A DNA stretch of 64,000 bases from Fabrea salina (Eukaryota; Ciliophora; Heterotrichea; Heterotrichida; Fabreidae). Position numbers and translations under genes: made by a program. Positions 19,310 to 28,167 of this stretch are shown here, piece after piece (the stretch's first letter is position 1; the number at the start of each line of letters is the position of its first letter). The notes below the pieces were generated by a model. The model was not told where the DNA came from. It ran no database searches and was given only the letters and a program-made list of their open reading frames with translations. The stretch covers positions 69,501 to 133,500 of the forward strand of contig JALIHJ010000053.1 of assembly GCA_022984795.1 (NCBI GenBank), written 5' to 3'.

Positions 19310-21241
19310 ATGGAACCTGGACCTCCAGAAGTAGCAGACTTGCCTAACCCCAGCGACGCCTTTGAGGAAGTAAGTCAGTTCTTACCCACTCTTCCGTTTA
19401 CTAAGCTAGCTGAGATTCAACAGAACAGAGCCTTTGTAGCTAACTCTAACTACGTTTGCTTTGCAAATGAGTCTTCGATAAGCATTCTGAATGCTAACAA
19501 CGAACTCAGAACACTTTCTCTTAAAAACAAAAGTCTCTCTACTGAGTTTATGGAGTTAGCGATTAGCGCAGGTAAACTCTTAGCGGTGATTTCTGACTCT
19601 GAAGGGTTCAGTATTTTAGACTTAGAAGAAGAAAAAGAAATAAGGGACATAGGCAAAACTCAAAGGATTGAAAACGTCAAGTGGCACCCGTTTAAAGAAG
19701 TACTAGTGATCCACTGGGAAGGAGAGAACTTAGAAGTGCTTAGCTGGGAAGCCCAGAGTTTTGAATCTAGAATCATTGACAAACAGGACATATGGACGTT
19801 TGACGTAAGTCCTAGCGAAGACTTAGAAATAGCTTACTTAGGAAACGAAGGAGCCATTCGCGTTTGGAAAGTAGACTCAGGCGAAGAAAGCATCCTTGGA
19901 AAAGTAAGCACTTTAGAAATGGGCGTAGTGAGTTTTCTAGACCACAACTCAGTAGTGCTGAACTCTGACTCAGAAACTAGAGTTTACAGAAGGTTCCCTG
20001 AGTACAACCCTATAGTGCTGGACAAGAACTTAGTTAAGTACGAACCCAAATCAGACTCGGTAATAATAGGCTGCAAAACTTCTTGCAACGTTTACATTGG
20101 CCAAAGGGACAGTTTCTTGCAAGCACGCAACGAAAAAGCACTTGTCGAGTACGGTCTGCAACAACCCTACTCAATCATAGAGTTAAGGCCTAAAGAGAAC
20201 GGCTTCGACTTAATAACTCTCCACGAAACCGAACTTTACGCCTACTCGTATGACAACGAATCCAAGTACGACGAGTCCAACAAAAAGACTCCTAAAAGAA
20301 CTAAAAAGCGCAAAAACATAAAACAAGAAAAACCCAAACCACAACTCCAGCCCAAAGACATATGCAACCCCGTCCAAGACACCCTTAACAAGCGCTTTGA
20401 AGAACTCCAAAAACGACTTGACAAAAACTTATCAGAAGCAGCCTTGCAACAGTGGGTGTCAAGAGCCATCTCCACAAACATCGACCAGAAGTCCACAGAA
20501 AACCAAGCTTTCTTGAAGTCAACTTTAGAAGCAGTAACTCTCAAAGCACTTAAACACGAAGTCACCAACACTATAATACCTGAACTAGAACACCGCTTTG
20601 TAGACACTTTTGGAAGGATGTACATGAACTTCCAAGAAGTGCTGCGTCAAAGCTCCGAAAGAAACTCCCAAGAAGAAATTAAGTCCCAGTCCATCAACCA
20701 CCACTTTAAAACTACTATTGAAAACCTCACAAACTTGTCCAAGAAAATCAGCAAAGTTGCTTTTAAGCAAATGAAAAGAATAGCTGAAATGGAGTTTAAA
20801 CTCAACGAGAAAATGCAGTACCCCCAAAAACAAGCTGAAGAAATAGAACCTCCCCAGAAGAACTTAGCTACTGAAAGCGTCAAGAGAAGCATTGAGAGTT
20901 CTTTGAAAAACGAGGACTTTCAAAAAGCTATTTCAGATGTGCTCAGAACCAACAACTGGAACTGGGTAACTAAAGTACTGGATGTTATGGACCCCGAAGC
21001 TCTTTTAAAAGGCAACTACTTGAACGGGGAGTGCTTGTCGATGCTTTTTGAGTTTTTAGTAGAAGGTGTGTCTGCCAAGAAACCTTTTAAGGGTGCTCAG
21101 AAGTGGCTTGAAGAACTGTCTGGGCAGGTCCCAATTCCACAAGCCGACAAACACCGTGTTTTGCTTAAGCTTTGTGACTTAGTAGCCCAGAACCCTGACT
21201 TCAGTAAGGTTCCCTCAATCTACTCGTACAGGTTTAGTTAG
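19310..21241 (+). CDS. EDC4/Ge-1-like mRNA decapping scaffold
   Basis: 643 residues. The N-terminal half (about 30-300) is a WD40-type propeller with repeats such as WTFDVSPSEDLEIAYLG and AIRVWKVDSGEE. A Lys-rich linker (KKTPKRTKKRKNIKQEKPK) follows, then a long helical region (about 350-520). The C-terminal block EDFQKAISDVLRTNNWNWVTKVLD...LNGECLSMLFEFLV matches the helical end of Ge-1/EDC4/Varicose, in which a FQxAL...DLxLV segment is followed by a Leu-rich stretch. In known systems this scaffold links Dcp1 and Dcp2 in P-bodies. It is shorter than animal EDC4 (about 1400). It converges on the next gene with an 11-nt gap. The family call rests on architecture and the C-terminal motif. Confidence 0.65.
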   Translation: MEPGPPEVADLPNPSDAFEEVSQFLPTLPFTKLAEIQQNRAFVANSNYVCFANESSISILNANNELRTLSLKNKSLSTEFMELAISAGKLLAVISDSEGFSILDLEEEKEIRDIGKTQRIENVKWHPFKEVLVIHWEGENLEVLSWEAQSFESRIIDKQDIWTFDVSPSEDLEIAYLGNEGAIRVWKVDSGEESILGKVSTLEMGVVSFLDHNSVVLNSDSETRVYRRFPEYNPIVLDKNLVKYEPKSDSVIIGCKTSCNVYIGQRDSFLQARNEKALVEYGLQQPYSIIELRPKENGFDLITLHETELYAYSYDNESKYDESNKKTPKRTKKRKNIKQEKPKPQLQPKDICNPVQDTLNKRFEELQKRLDKNLSEAALQQWVSRAISTNIDQKSTENQAFLKSTLEAVTLKALKHEVTNTIIPELEHRFVDTFGRMYMNFQEVLRQSSERNSQEEIKSQSINHHFKTTIENLTNLSKKISKVAFKQMKRIAEMEFKLNEKMQYPQKQAEEIEPPQKNLATESVKRSIESSLKNEDFQKAISDVLRTNNWNWVTKVLDVMDPEALLKGNYLNGECLSMLFEFLVEGVSAKKPFKGAQKWLEELSGQVPIPQADKHRVLLKLCDLVAQNPDFSKVPSIYSYRFS

Positions 21242-21252
21242 TTGTGTAAACC

Positions 21253-23876
21253 TTAATTAAAAAAGAACTTAGTTCTAGCTTTTCTCTGGAGTTTGATAAT
21301 CATCAGGTTAAAAAGTATTTTTTGGAACTTGTAGTTTCTAGGTGTTTCAAGAAGCACTTCAATGAAGTCTTTTACGCCTGAAATCCACTTTTGTGCTTTT
21401 TGAGGGTCTTGCTCAGCATGTATTAGTTTGCCTTGGTCAGTTATGAGTTCTGTTTGCATTACAAGTTGACAGAAGTGCTTGAACACATGGCCTAGGTTCT
21501 TGTTTTTGTAAGGCTCTAAGCCTTGGGTGTAGTGTTGGTTAAGCAGACTTTCTAAGTAGTGGAAAGAATCCAGAATTCCAGGGACTCCTAGCTTTTCTAG
21601 GTTTTCTTTGAAAAGTTCTAAGTTAAGGGTCTTCCAAGTTTGAGTGACTCTAAACATTGTATTAGAAAAAGCACCAGCTCTTGCATCTATACTTCCAGAT
21701 TCATCGATAAAAGGCTTAGGCCAGGCCCCTGATAAGTTCAGCATCCCTAAAAGCACGTTTGATTCATTGGCTGCTGTGCAAAAAGCTTCAGGAGTTATTT
21801 TGCCATTTCCTACTTTCCACGACTTTCTGTAGAACCTAGCTAACTCCACTGCTGATAACTCCAAGCTGAGACTTTTACAGACTTTACTAAAAGCTTCAAT
21901 AGGCACATTGCGGGGCTTTGCCTCTAAACCTTCACTAGAAAACATTTCTTTAACCATAACAAACCTTTGTTTTTTTTCGCTTCTGTAGTACTCAAGCAGC
22001 ACTCTCAAAACCAAAGCACTATCGATCCTCGAGTCTTCAGAGTGTTGACTAAGCATAGTTTTCAGTCCTACTTTTCTGGGGAGTTCCATGTTTTCTGCAA
22101 CTTTGTTTACTACTTCGTAAGCTTTGTCTATAGTTACTTTGTGGACACTGTGGAACTTCCCGTCAGACAAGCACAACTGCGGGCCTTTGAATAACAAAAA
22201 CCTACAGTGCAAAAAGAACCCTAACTCGTCTAAGGCTAGTTCCTCATTTAAGAACTCTTTAAAAGTGTGGAATTCCCAGACCTTAGAAGCCCCAGGTGAA
22301 GCTAAACCTGCTAAGAAGTTAAGCATAGTGTCGTTGGCTGCTTGTTTAGCAAACCAAGGAAGTTCTTTTACTTGGAAGGTTTGTGAACAGACCCCAAAGT
22401 TACTGAACCAACCAAACAAAAATTCAGGAAACTTCGAAGGAGAACTGTCTAGGAACTGCAGGTGTTCGTGGTGCTTAGAGTCATACACCGCTCTTATAGT
22501 CAGTTTGAGCCAGTTCTCAAAAGGCTCTATGAAGTTAGTTCTGCCTATTTTGGGCATCTTTAGTAAGTTTGCAAACTTAGCACTAACTAACTGGAACTTT
22601 GAAAGGTCGATTTCTTCAGCTGCTTGGATTCTGGAAAGTTCTTCGTCAGAAACTTGGGTTTTATCAGGAGTTTTTGCGACTTGGAAAACAGGGTCTGTCA
22701 GAGGAATCATGTTGTTTTCCTTTGCTGGTTTGCTTTTGAGTAACTCCATCTCTAGTTTTTCCATCCGACTCATAATGTAGTTGTTTTCTTGTTGAAGCTG
22801 TCTGTAGTCACTTAGGATAAAGTTGAGTCTTCTGAACTCTTCGTTTTGCATCATAGTTCTTTCGTTCAGGGTGTTTATTTTGTCATTTAAGTTTTGGATT
22901 TGTTCTTCCTTGTCTAAGATGTGGTCTTCTAGTTCGTCTTTGATGGTGTCGAAGCTTTCTAAGTAGTTAGACTTCTCTAGGAACTTTTCTTTTAAGTTGC
23001 TGTATTTGTACTGGAGTTTAGAAACTTGGGCTTCTAGTTTTCTGATTTTGGACTTGTAAAGAACTAGTTCGTTGCTGAGGGTTTTTTTTCTGATTGGTAG
23101 TTGTTTTCAGAGTTCCCTTCAGGAGCTTTGGATTTCTTGTTGAGTTCTTGTTGCAGGATTTCAATGACTTCTTGGAACTGGGCTTTTTGGATGTTCCATT
23201 CCTTTTCCTTGACTTCTATTGTAGACTGTCTGGACTTAGTTCTTTGTTTGATACTTAAAACTTTAGCTTCTAGTTCTTTTTTTTCGTTTTCAGTCTTTAA
23301 AAAAGCTCTTTTGAGAGTTTTGTAGTTGGTTTTGACTTGTTCTGAGTTGTTTAGTTGAGTTTTGTTTTTTATGGACTGTTGAACATAGTTTTTAGCCATG
23401 TTCATAAACATCTTTTCTAAGTAAAGGAAACTTTTGAGGGTTTCTAACTGGAACTCGTTTTCAAGTATCTAAGTAGAAATTACACTGTGGCCTACAGTCC
23501 AAAACCCGTTCAGGACGTTTTGCATTTGGTGGAGTTCGGAGTCTCTTAGTAACTTAAGCGTGGCTTCTCGCGCTGCTTTGGGTCTTTGGAATAGTTTTCG
23601 GGCTTCTTCTCTGTTAGAGTTCTTTTCAAGGCCAGGAAGCTGAGTGTTCGAAATGAGTGAAAGGTAGTCAAACGTAGGTCTCTTGGGAGAAGCAGTGCTT
23701 GCAAGTAAGCTTTCGGAGGTAGTGGGTTTTTGGGTGTTAGAAAAAGAGTTTTTCCAAGGAGTTTGTACTTGGCAAGTTTGGTTGTTAAGGGGACTCCTCA
23801 CAGAATTGCTTAGGGCAGACTTAGGTTTTTGGATACTTTGAGTAGAAACGGACTTGAGTTTCTGGTCACGTTGCAT
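21253..23876 (-). CDS. Coiled-coil protein, one 15-nt intron and one unresolved -1 frame change
   Basis: Exon 1 (23876-23484, 131 residues, disordered, Ser/Thr-rich) joins exon 2 at 23468 by removing GTAATTTCTACTTAG in phase 0. The coiled-coil frame continues (LETLKSFLYLEKMFMNM...) to an A8 run at 23089-23082 on the coding strand. There it must move by -1 to continue into an open frame (TLSNELVLYKSKIRKLEAQ) that leads without a stop into the large 3' part (MMQNEEFRRLNFILSDY). No GT..AG intron fits this join. The 3' part is about 530 residues, globular and helical, and ends in an IQ-like basic helix (IIKLQRKARTKFFF). Family not recognised; probably a cytoskeletal or basal-body-type protein. 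Possible explanations for the A8 site are a miscounted homopolymer (A9) or -1 slippage on A-AAA-AAA. Confidence 0.65.
23082..23089 (-). other. A8 run at a frame change (possible -1 slippage or homopolymer error)
   Basis: The coding-strand context TCA GAA AAA AAA CCC contains the in-frame heptamer A-AAA-AAA. Upstream and downstream coding frames join only by -1 here. Confidence 0.5.
23469..23483 (-). other. 15-nt spliceosomal intron
   Basis: GTAATTTCTACTTAG on the minus strand, phase 0, with A at position 10 and a terminal TAG that is itself an in-frame stop if retained. Confidence 0.85.
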
Positions 23877-23896
23877 AGTAAATATAACCTAACAAT
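23877..23896. promoter_or_regulatory. 20-nt divergent spacer
   Basis: AGTAAATATAACCTAACAAT separates the start codons of the coiled-coil gene and the small basic protein. It contains TATAA on the plus strand and TTATAT on the minus strand. Confidence 0.5.
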
Positions 23897-24313
23897 ATGA
23901 AGAGTATAAGGTCTAAGTCACCAGTCCCTTACATTAGTAAGGACCGAATTGACAGAACTAAGATTGCAAACTCCCGGAGTCTCAGGTCGGACAAGCCTAG
24001 ACGCTCAGACTACTACCCCAACAACTATAAGTTATCCCCTGAGCCTAGCATATTCAAGAAAAGTTTTTTACCTGAGATATCCCACTCTCCTATAAACCGC
24101 AAAGAAAACTCTATTTGCGAACACGAAATTTCGCACTACGAAGAAGTGATTTCCAAGTCTTACGCTGCAAGGACGAAGTTGGTTAACAACCAAATCACGC
24201 TAATTGACAAAAGGGTCAAGAACTTCTTTAGATCCCCTAAACTTTACAATAACCCCCGCATTGTAAGTTCATTTAAAAAAGCTTTAAAGCTCCCTAAACT
24301 CCAGTTAATCTAA
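23897..24313 (+). CDS. Small basic disordered protein, function unknown
   Basis: 138 residues, strongly basic (Lys/Arg) with many Ser-Pro pairs (SKSPVPY, HSPINRKE) and a helical middle (EVISKSYAARTKLVNNQITLI). No domain recognised. It starts 20 nt from a divergent gene and is followed after 19 nt by the GAR-domain gene on the same strand. Ser-Pro sites and basic charge would suit a microtubule-associated or phosphoregulated protein, but this is only a suggestion. Confidence 0.6.
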   Translation: MKSIRSKSPVPYISKDRIDRTKIANSRSLRSDKPRRSDYYPNNYKLSPEPSIFKKSFLPEISHSPINRKENSICEHEISHYEEVISKSYAARTKLVNNQITLIDKRVKNFFRSPKLYNNPRIVSSFKKALKLPKLQLI

Positions 24314-24332
24314 TGATTATTGTATTAATTTA

Positions 24333-26348
24333 ATGTCAGTTTTAGAAGTAAGAGCTATTAACTTAACTTCAGATGATACTCAAGGTTCCAAAGAAGTATC
24401 CTGCTTAGTTCAGTTAAATCAGTACCAAGCCACCATTGACGTGCCTTCAATCCCTGTCAGAATACCTCTTGGAGATTTAACTTTCGATACCTTGTTTATA
24501 ACGCTTTTATGCAACCAAAAAAAACTAGATACCAAAGCTCTACCACTAGAAGAGGTTTTCCAAGGAAACGAGGAGTTTACAACCCAACTTGACTTTGACG
24601 AGCATTCCTTAGAACTTGCCCTTAAGTTAATATCCCAAGAGTCCAAAAGCTGCTTGAGGTGCTCTTACTTAGAAACCATCATCAACAACCTTAACCAAGA
24701 AGTTAGTGAACCCAAAAACACCTACAAAGAAGAAACCTACAAAGCCACTATTGAGTCCCTTGAAGCCAAACTCCAGTCACAAGAGTCACTTGTTGAAGAA
24801 AACTCCCGACTTAAGCAACAACTCGCAGATTCTGCTTACAAAAGACAAGAAATCCAAGCCTCCACTTCCCAAATAATCAAAGAACTCAACCAAAAACTAA
24901 TCAAACAAGAAAACTACTTAACAGAAATGCTTAATGAAAGAGACTCTGCTTGGGAAGCAATGCGCAGCAAAATACACGAAGTCTCCCAACTCGAAGACAA
25001 AGCAGAAGACTGGAAACTCAAGTACCAAGAAGCCTCAACTAAACTAGAAGAACTCAACACCTTACTTTTCGAAAACACCGAAAGTTCTGTAAACAGAGCC
25101 GAACTCCACAGCAAACTAGAAAGTGCTTACCTAGAAAAGCAGTCAATAGAAGCTAAATTCGAAGAATGCATTAAAGGTATGGAGGAGTCTTTGCAGGTCT
25201 CCCAAGAAAGAGTCAGAGCGCTTTCGAAGGAAAAAATAAAACTCACTGAAGAATGCGAAGCCTTAAACAACCAAACCCAACAAGACAAAGGCAAAATTGC
25301 AAGCTTGGAGTCAAAAATCGCTTTGTTGTCTTCTAAAAACTTAAACATTGAAAAACTCGAAACAGAAGTTCAGGAACTCACTCAAGAAAACCACAACTTA
25401 AAACACCAACTTACCAAAGTAAACAACGACTTCCAACAAAAAGCACTTGAACTCAACAAAACCAACAAAGAACTCCTCACAGAAAAAGTCCAAAACAACG
25501 AACAACTGTCTAAGTTACTACAAGCTTTAAACTCCAAAATGTCCGAAATATCTTATTTAAAACAGCACATTTCTAAACAAGAAACTGAAATAGTCAACCT
25601 AAAAGACTCTTTGCGGAAAAAAGAAACCCTAAACGCTACCATTGACCAACTCCAAAACACCAACCAAAAACTAGACGCTGAAAAAGAAAGACTCCTTTCT
25701 GAACTGGGCAACCTTTCTGACCTACTCACAAACCAAGGAAACCGCAACCAGCACCTCAACAAAACTGTTTTGAAACTAAAATCTGAAGCCACTGAAAAAG
25801 ACCAAGAAATCGAAGAACTTAAAACACTCATTTACGAGTTACAAAAAGGCAAAAAAGAATATACACCTGTAAAAGACGACCCTATTGACGAAGCCTTGGC
25901 TAACTACGTCAACAAACGACCTAAACCTTTGAAAGTCCCTTTCACTCGCCAAAAAAAAGGCTCCTACATGTTTGGAACCAAAAAAGTATACGTCAAGTTA
26001 GAACAAGGCAAAATCATCATAAGAGTAGGAGGAGGCTTTATGCACTTGGACGAGTTCCTTGAAGTCTACACTCCACTCGAACTTGAAAAACTTGAAAATA
26101 AAAAACTCAACCAAAGTGCTTCTAAAATCGAGTTGCCTTCTAAACTCACAGAAACTGAGTCCAGGCCAGGAACTATGACTCCTTCACGGGCAGCTAAGAT
26201 TCTCAAAGACAACTTGAGCGAAGGCAAGTTCATGACTTTCCACGCTGTGTCGCGAACAGTGACTTCGCCACCTAAATCACCCATTCCTGTGAGAACCAGA
26301 CCACGCAACAAGTCTTCAGTCGACCTTTCTAACATTAACAGAGAATAA
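24333..26348 (+). CDS. C2-like, coiled-coil, GAS2/GAR-domain microtubule-binding protein
   Basis: 671 residues. The N-terminus (about 1-110) looks like a beta-rich C2-type domain (VLEVRAINLTSDD...RIPLGDLTFDTLF). Residues about 120-515 form an almost uninterrupted coiled coil. Residues about 520-585 are a GAS2-related (GAR) domain: VPFTRQKKGSYMFGTKKVYV, then IIIRVGGGFMHLDEFL, matching the VPFxxxxxGxYxxG...VRVGGGWxxLxxFL core. The GAR fold binds microtubules in animal GAS2 and spectraplakins. A disordered Ser/Pro tail follows. It sits in a four-gene plus-strand run with 2-20-nt gaps alongside other cytoskeleton-like genes. Probably a cortical microtubule linker. Confidence 0.8.
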   Translation: MSVLEVRAINLTSDDTQGSKEVSCLVQLNQYQATIDVPSIPVRIPLGDLTFDTLFITLLCNQKKLDTKALPLEEVFQGNEEFTTQLDFDEHSLELALKLISQESKSCLRCSYLETIINNLNQEVSEPKNTYKEETYKATIESLEAKLQSQESLVEENSRLKQQLADSAYKRQEIQASTSQIIKELNQKLIKQENYLTEMLNERDSAWEAMRSKIHEVSQLEDKAEDWKLKYQEASTKLEELNTLLFENTESSVNRAELHSKLESAYLEKQSIEAKFEECIKGMEESLQVSQERVRALSKEKIKLTEECEALNNQTQQDKGKIASLESKIALLSSKNLNIEKLETEVQELTQENHNLKHQLTKVNNDFQQKALELNKTNKELLTEKVQNNEQLSKLLQALNSKMSEISYLKQHISKQETEIVNLKDSLRKKETLNATIDQLQNTNQKLDAEKERLLSELGNLSDLLTNQGNRNQHLNKTVLKLKSEATEKDQEIEELKTLIYELQKGKKEYTPVKDDPIDEALANYVNKRPKPLKVPFTRQKKGSYMFGTKKVYVKLEQGKIIIRVGGGFMHLDEFLEVYTPLELEKLENKKLNQSASKIELPSKLTETESRPGTMTPSRAAKILKDNLSEGKFMTFHAVSRTVTSPPKSPIPVRTRPRNKSSVDLSNINRE

Positions 26349-26367
26349 CTAGTTTAAAGTGTTATAA

Positions 26368-27591
26368 ATGAAACATCAACTGCTAGAAAAGCTTAAAGAA
26401 CTAGACAAAAACCTCACAGGGAAGGTTAACCTCCAAGACTTTTTAGGCTCCTCAGCATCCTTCAACATGTACTTAGATTCAGAGTCGCTTAAAAAAATAT
26501 CTAAGAAAGAAACTGTGAATTACTCCAAACTACTTGGAAAGCTGGTTTTGAATCGCAAGCTAAACAAGTGGTACATAGTAGACACCCCTAAAGACTTGCC
26601 ACAAACCTTAAGGGAAGAAGCCCCTGATATAAGACAGTTCCAAATCCTCAAAAGCGTATTTGCAGCAATGGGTGGAGACACTTGCACTCCAGTCCAAGCT
26701 AAAGCTTTTGAAGCCCAACTGTTGAAGTCTAAGTCTAGCTTTTCCAGGCCGCTTCTCAAGCAAATAACTGCTCAAATAACCCAAGAAGGAAAAGTTCACA
26801 TGGAAGGAATTCAAAGACTCATCAACGACTACAACTTCAGTAGGGTCAGCAGCAAGGTTTACTCAGAAAGGAATTTTAGTTCCTCAATCAAACAAATGAT
26901 AAGTGACAAAAGCAGTCAGCAAGACCTACTACACGAGTTGCAAGATAAACTTAGTTTGAAGTTTAGACACTTAACTAGGGCTTTTAGGTACTTTGACTCA
27001 GACTTTGACTCTAAAGTTTACTTAGTGGACTTAACAACGGGCATCAACAACCTCAATATGCAGCTTTCAGTTGAACAAGTAAAAAAGATATTTAACTACC
27101 TGGACAAAGCCAGAAAAGGTTATTTAAACTTTGAAGACTTCTGCCAAATCGGAGGCAAGTCCAGAGAAGACATTTCTCCCGTCCAACCCCAACTTTCCAC
27201 TCCAGCTTTCAACCAGAAGTTCGAAGAAATGACTCAAAATCCTAGAAGAAGAAAGTTTCTAATCCCTTCAGACAGAGACCCCCTTTTTGCCTACGGCTCC
27301 AAAACCACCGAAAGCGAAAACATCAAAAAACTCTTAGAAAACTCTTTCCAGCGCAAGTTCATCACTGAGCTAAAACACAAGTACCAAACCATCTATACAA
27401 AACCCACCAAAAAGTTTCCTCAGTACTCTGCACCTAAAAAGTCCTCAACTCCCAACCAAAAGCCTTGGAAACTTTCGAAGTTCGAAAAAGTACCCTCAAA
27501 AATAAGGACTTTTAAAAAAAACGGAGAAGTTACTGAGAAAACAAGGTCTTTGACTCCTTTACGCAATAGACCAATTACTAATTTAACTTAA
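26368..27591 (+). CDS. EF-hand protein
   Basis: 407 residues. An N-terminal EF-like pair (LLEKLKELDKNLTGKVNLQDFL) and a clearer pair at about 200-265 (AFRYFDSDFDSKVYLVDLTTGI and IFNYLDKARKGYLNFEDFC) have the helix-loop-helix shape. The first loop of the second pair keeps D-x-D-x-D spacing; the second is degenerate. The C-terminus is basic with Lys-Lys-Ser-Ser repeats. It resembles flagellar or ciliary EF-hand proteins of protists. The stop codon is 2 nt before the next ATG. Calcium binding is inferred from one loop only. Confidence 0.7.
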   Translation: MKHQLLEKLKELDKNLTGKVNLQDFLGSSASFNMYLDSESLKKISKKETVNYSKLLGKLVLNRKLNKWYIVDTPKDLPQTLREEAPDIRQFQILKSVFAAMGGDTCTPVQAKAFEAQLLKSKSSFSRPLLKQITAQITQEGKVHMEGIQRLINDYNFSRVSSKVYSERNFSSSIKQMISDKSSQQDLLHELQDKLSLKFRHLTRAFRYFDSDFDSKVYLVDLTTGINNLNMQLSVEQVKKIFNYLDKARKGYLNFEDFCQIGGKSREDISPVQPQLSTPAFNQKFEEMTQNPRRRKFLIPSDRDPLFAYGSKTTESENIKKLLENSFQRKFITELKHKYQTIYTKPTKKFPQYSAPKKSSTPNQKPWKLSKFEKVPSKIRTFKKNGEVTEKTRSLTPLRNRPITNLT

Positions 27592-27593
27592 AA

Positions 27594-28151
27594 ATGTCAG
27601 ATAAAGTTCCACCTCTAGCAATTCCAGCAACTCAACAACACTTTGAAGAAGAACTCTCCCCCAAGTCAGAAGAGTTCCGAGAAAACACAGGAATGCTACT
27701 AGCTTTCACCATGAACCACTCTTCAAGCATAGCTAATTGTCCTCTTCCCAGTGTGATCAAAGAAAGCAAAAACCCTTTACTTTCAACCCAAAATGTACTT
27801 GCTCTCAAGTACGAAAACGAACAACTAAAAGAACAACTACACAACAAAGACAAAGAAATCCGCAGACTCAAAGTACTCATGCGCGAAAAAGACTCTGAAA
27901 TCAACGACCTCAGAGAGAGCTTAGAAGCTGCTTGGGAAGAGTGCGAAAGTCTCCGGAGCAGCAGCTGCAGTGTTTCAGCAACAGAAGGAGGCCCTGTGAG
28001 TAGCAGGGAAGTTTACTCCAGAGCACCTCCTAAAAGAATCTGGAGAGACCCTGTGCCTGAACTAACGTCTGAGTTAGATCAACTGAAGTTCAAACTAAAG
28101 AATTTAATTGTGTTACAAAAGAAGGACTTAGTTGACAACATGTATTTTTAG
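27594..28151 (+). CDS. Short coiled-coil protein, function unknown
   Basis: 185 residues. The N-terminal 70 are disordered; residues about 75-125 form a charged coiled coil (YENEQLKEQLHNKDKEIRRL), with a short helical tail (LDQLKFKLKNLIVLQKKD). No family recognised. Its ATG begins only 2 nt after the TAA of the EF-hand gene (TAA-AA-ATG), so its mRNA is either made from a promoter inside the upstream coding sequence or is part of a joint transcript. It converges on the acetyl-CoA synthetase gene with a 16-nt gap. Confidence 0.6.
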   Translation: MSDKVPPLAIPATQQHFEEELSPKSEEFRENTGMLLAFTMNHSSSIANCPLPSVIKESKNPLLSTQNVLALKYENEQLKEQLHNKDKEIRRLKVLMREKDSEINDLRESLEAAWEECESLRSSSCSVSATEGGPVSSREVYSRAPPKRIWRDPVPELTSELDQLKFKLKNLIVLQKKDLVDNMYF

Positions 28152-28167
28152 TATAATAACCGATTAT

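Noticed and set aside
19803-19820. GTAAGTCCTAGCGAAG as a 16-nt intron in the EDC4-like gene
   Set aside because: It encodes part of a normal WD repeat (FDVSPSEDL) and removing it would break the frame.
22124-22780. 218-codon plus-strand open frame
   Set aside because: It is the shadow of the minus-strand coiled-coil gene, with no family features and no AT-rich start context.
23395-23412. GTTTCCTTTACTTAG as an additional 15-nt intron in the coiled-coil gene
   Set aside because: There is no GTAA start, and the retained form gives a normal helical sequence (LKSFLYLEKM).
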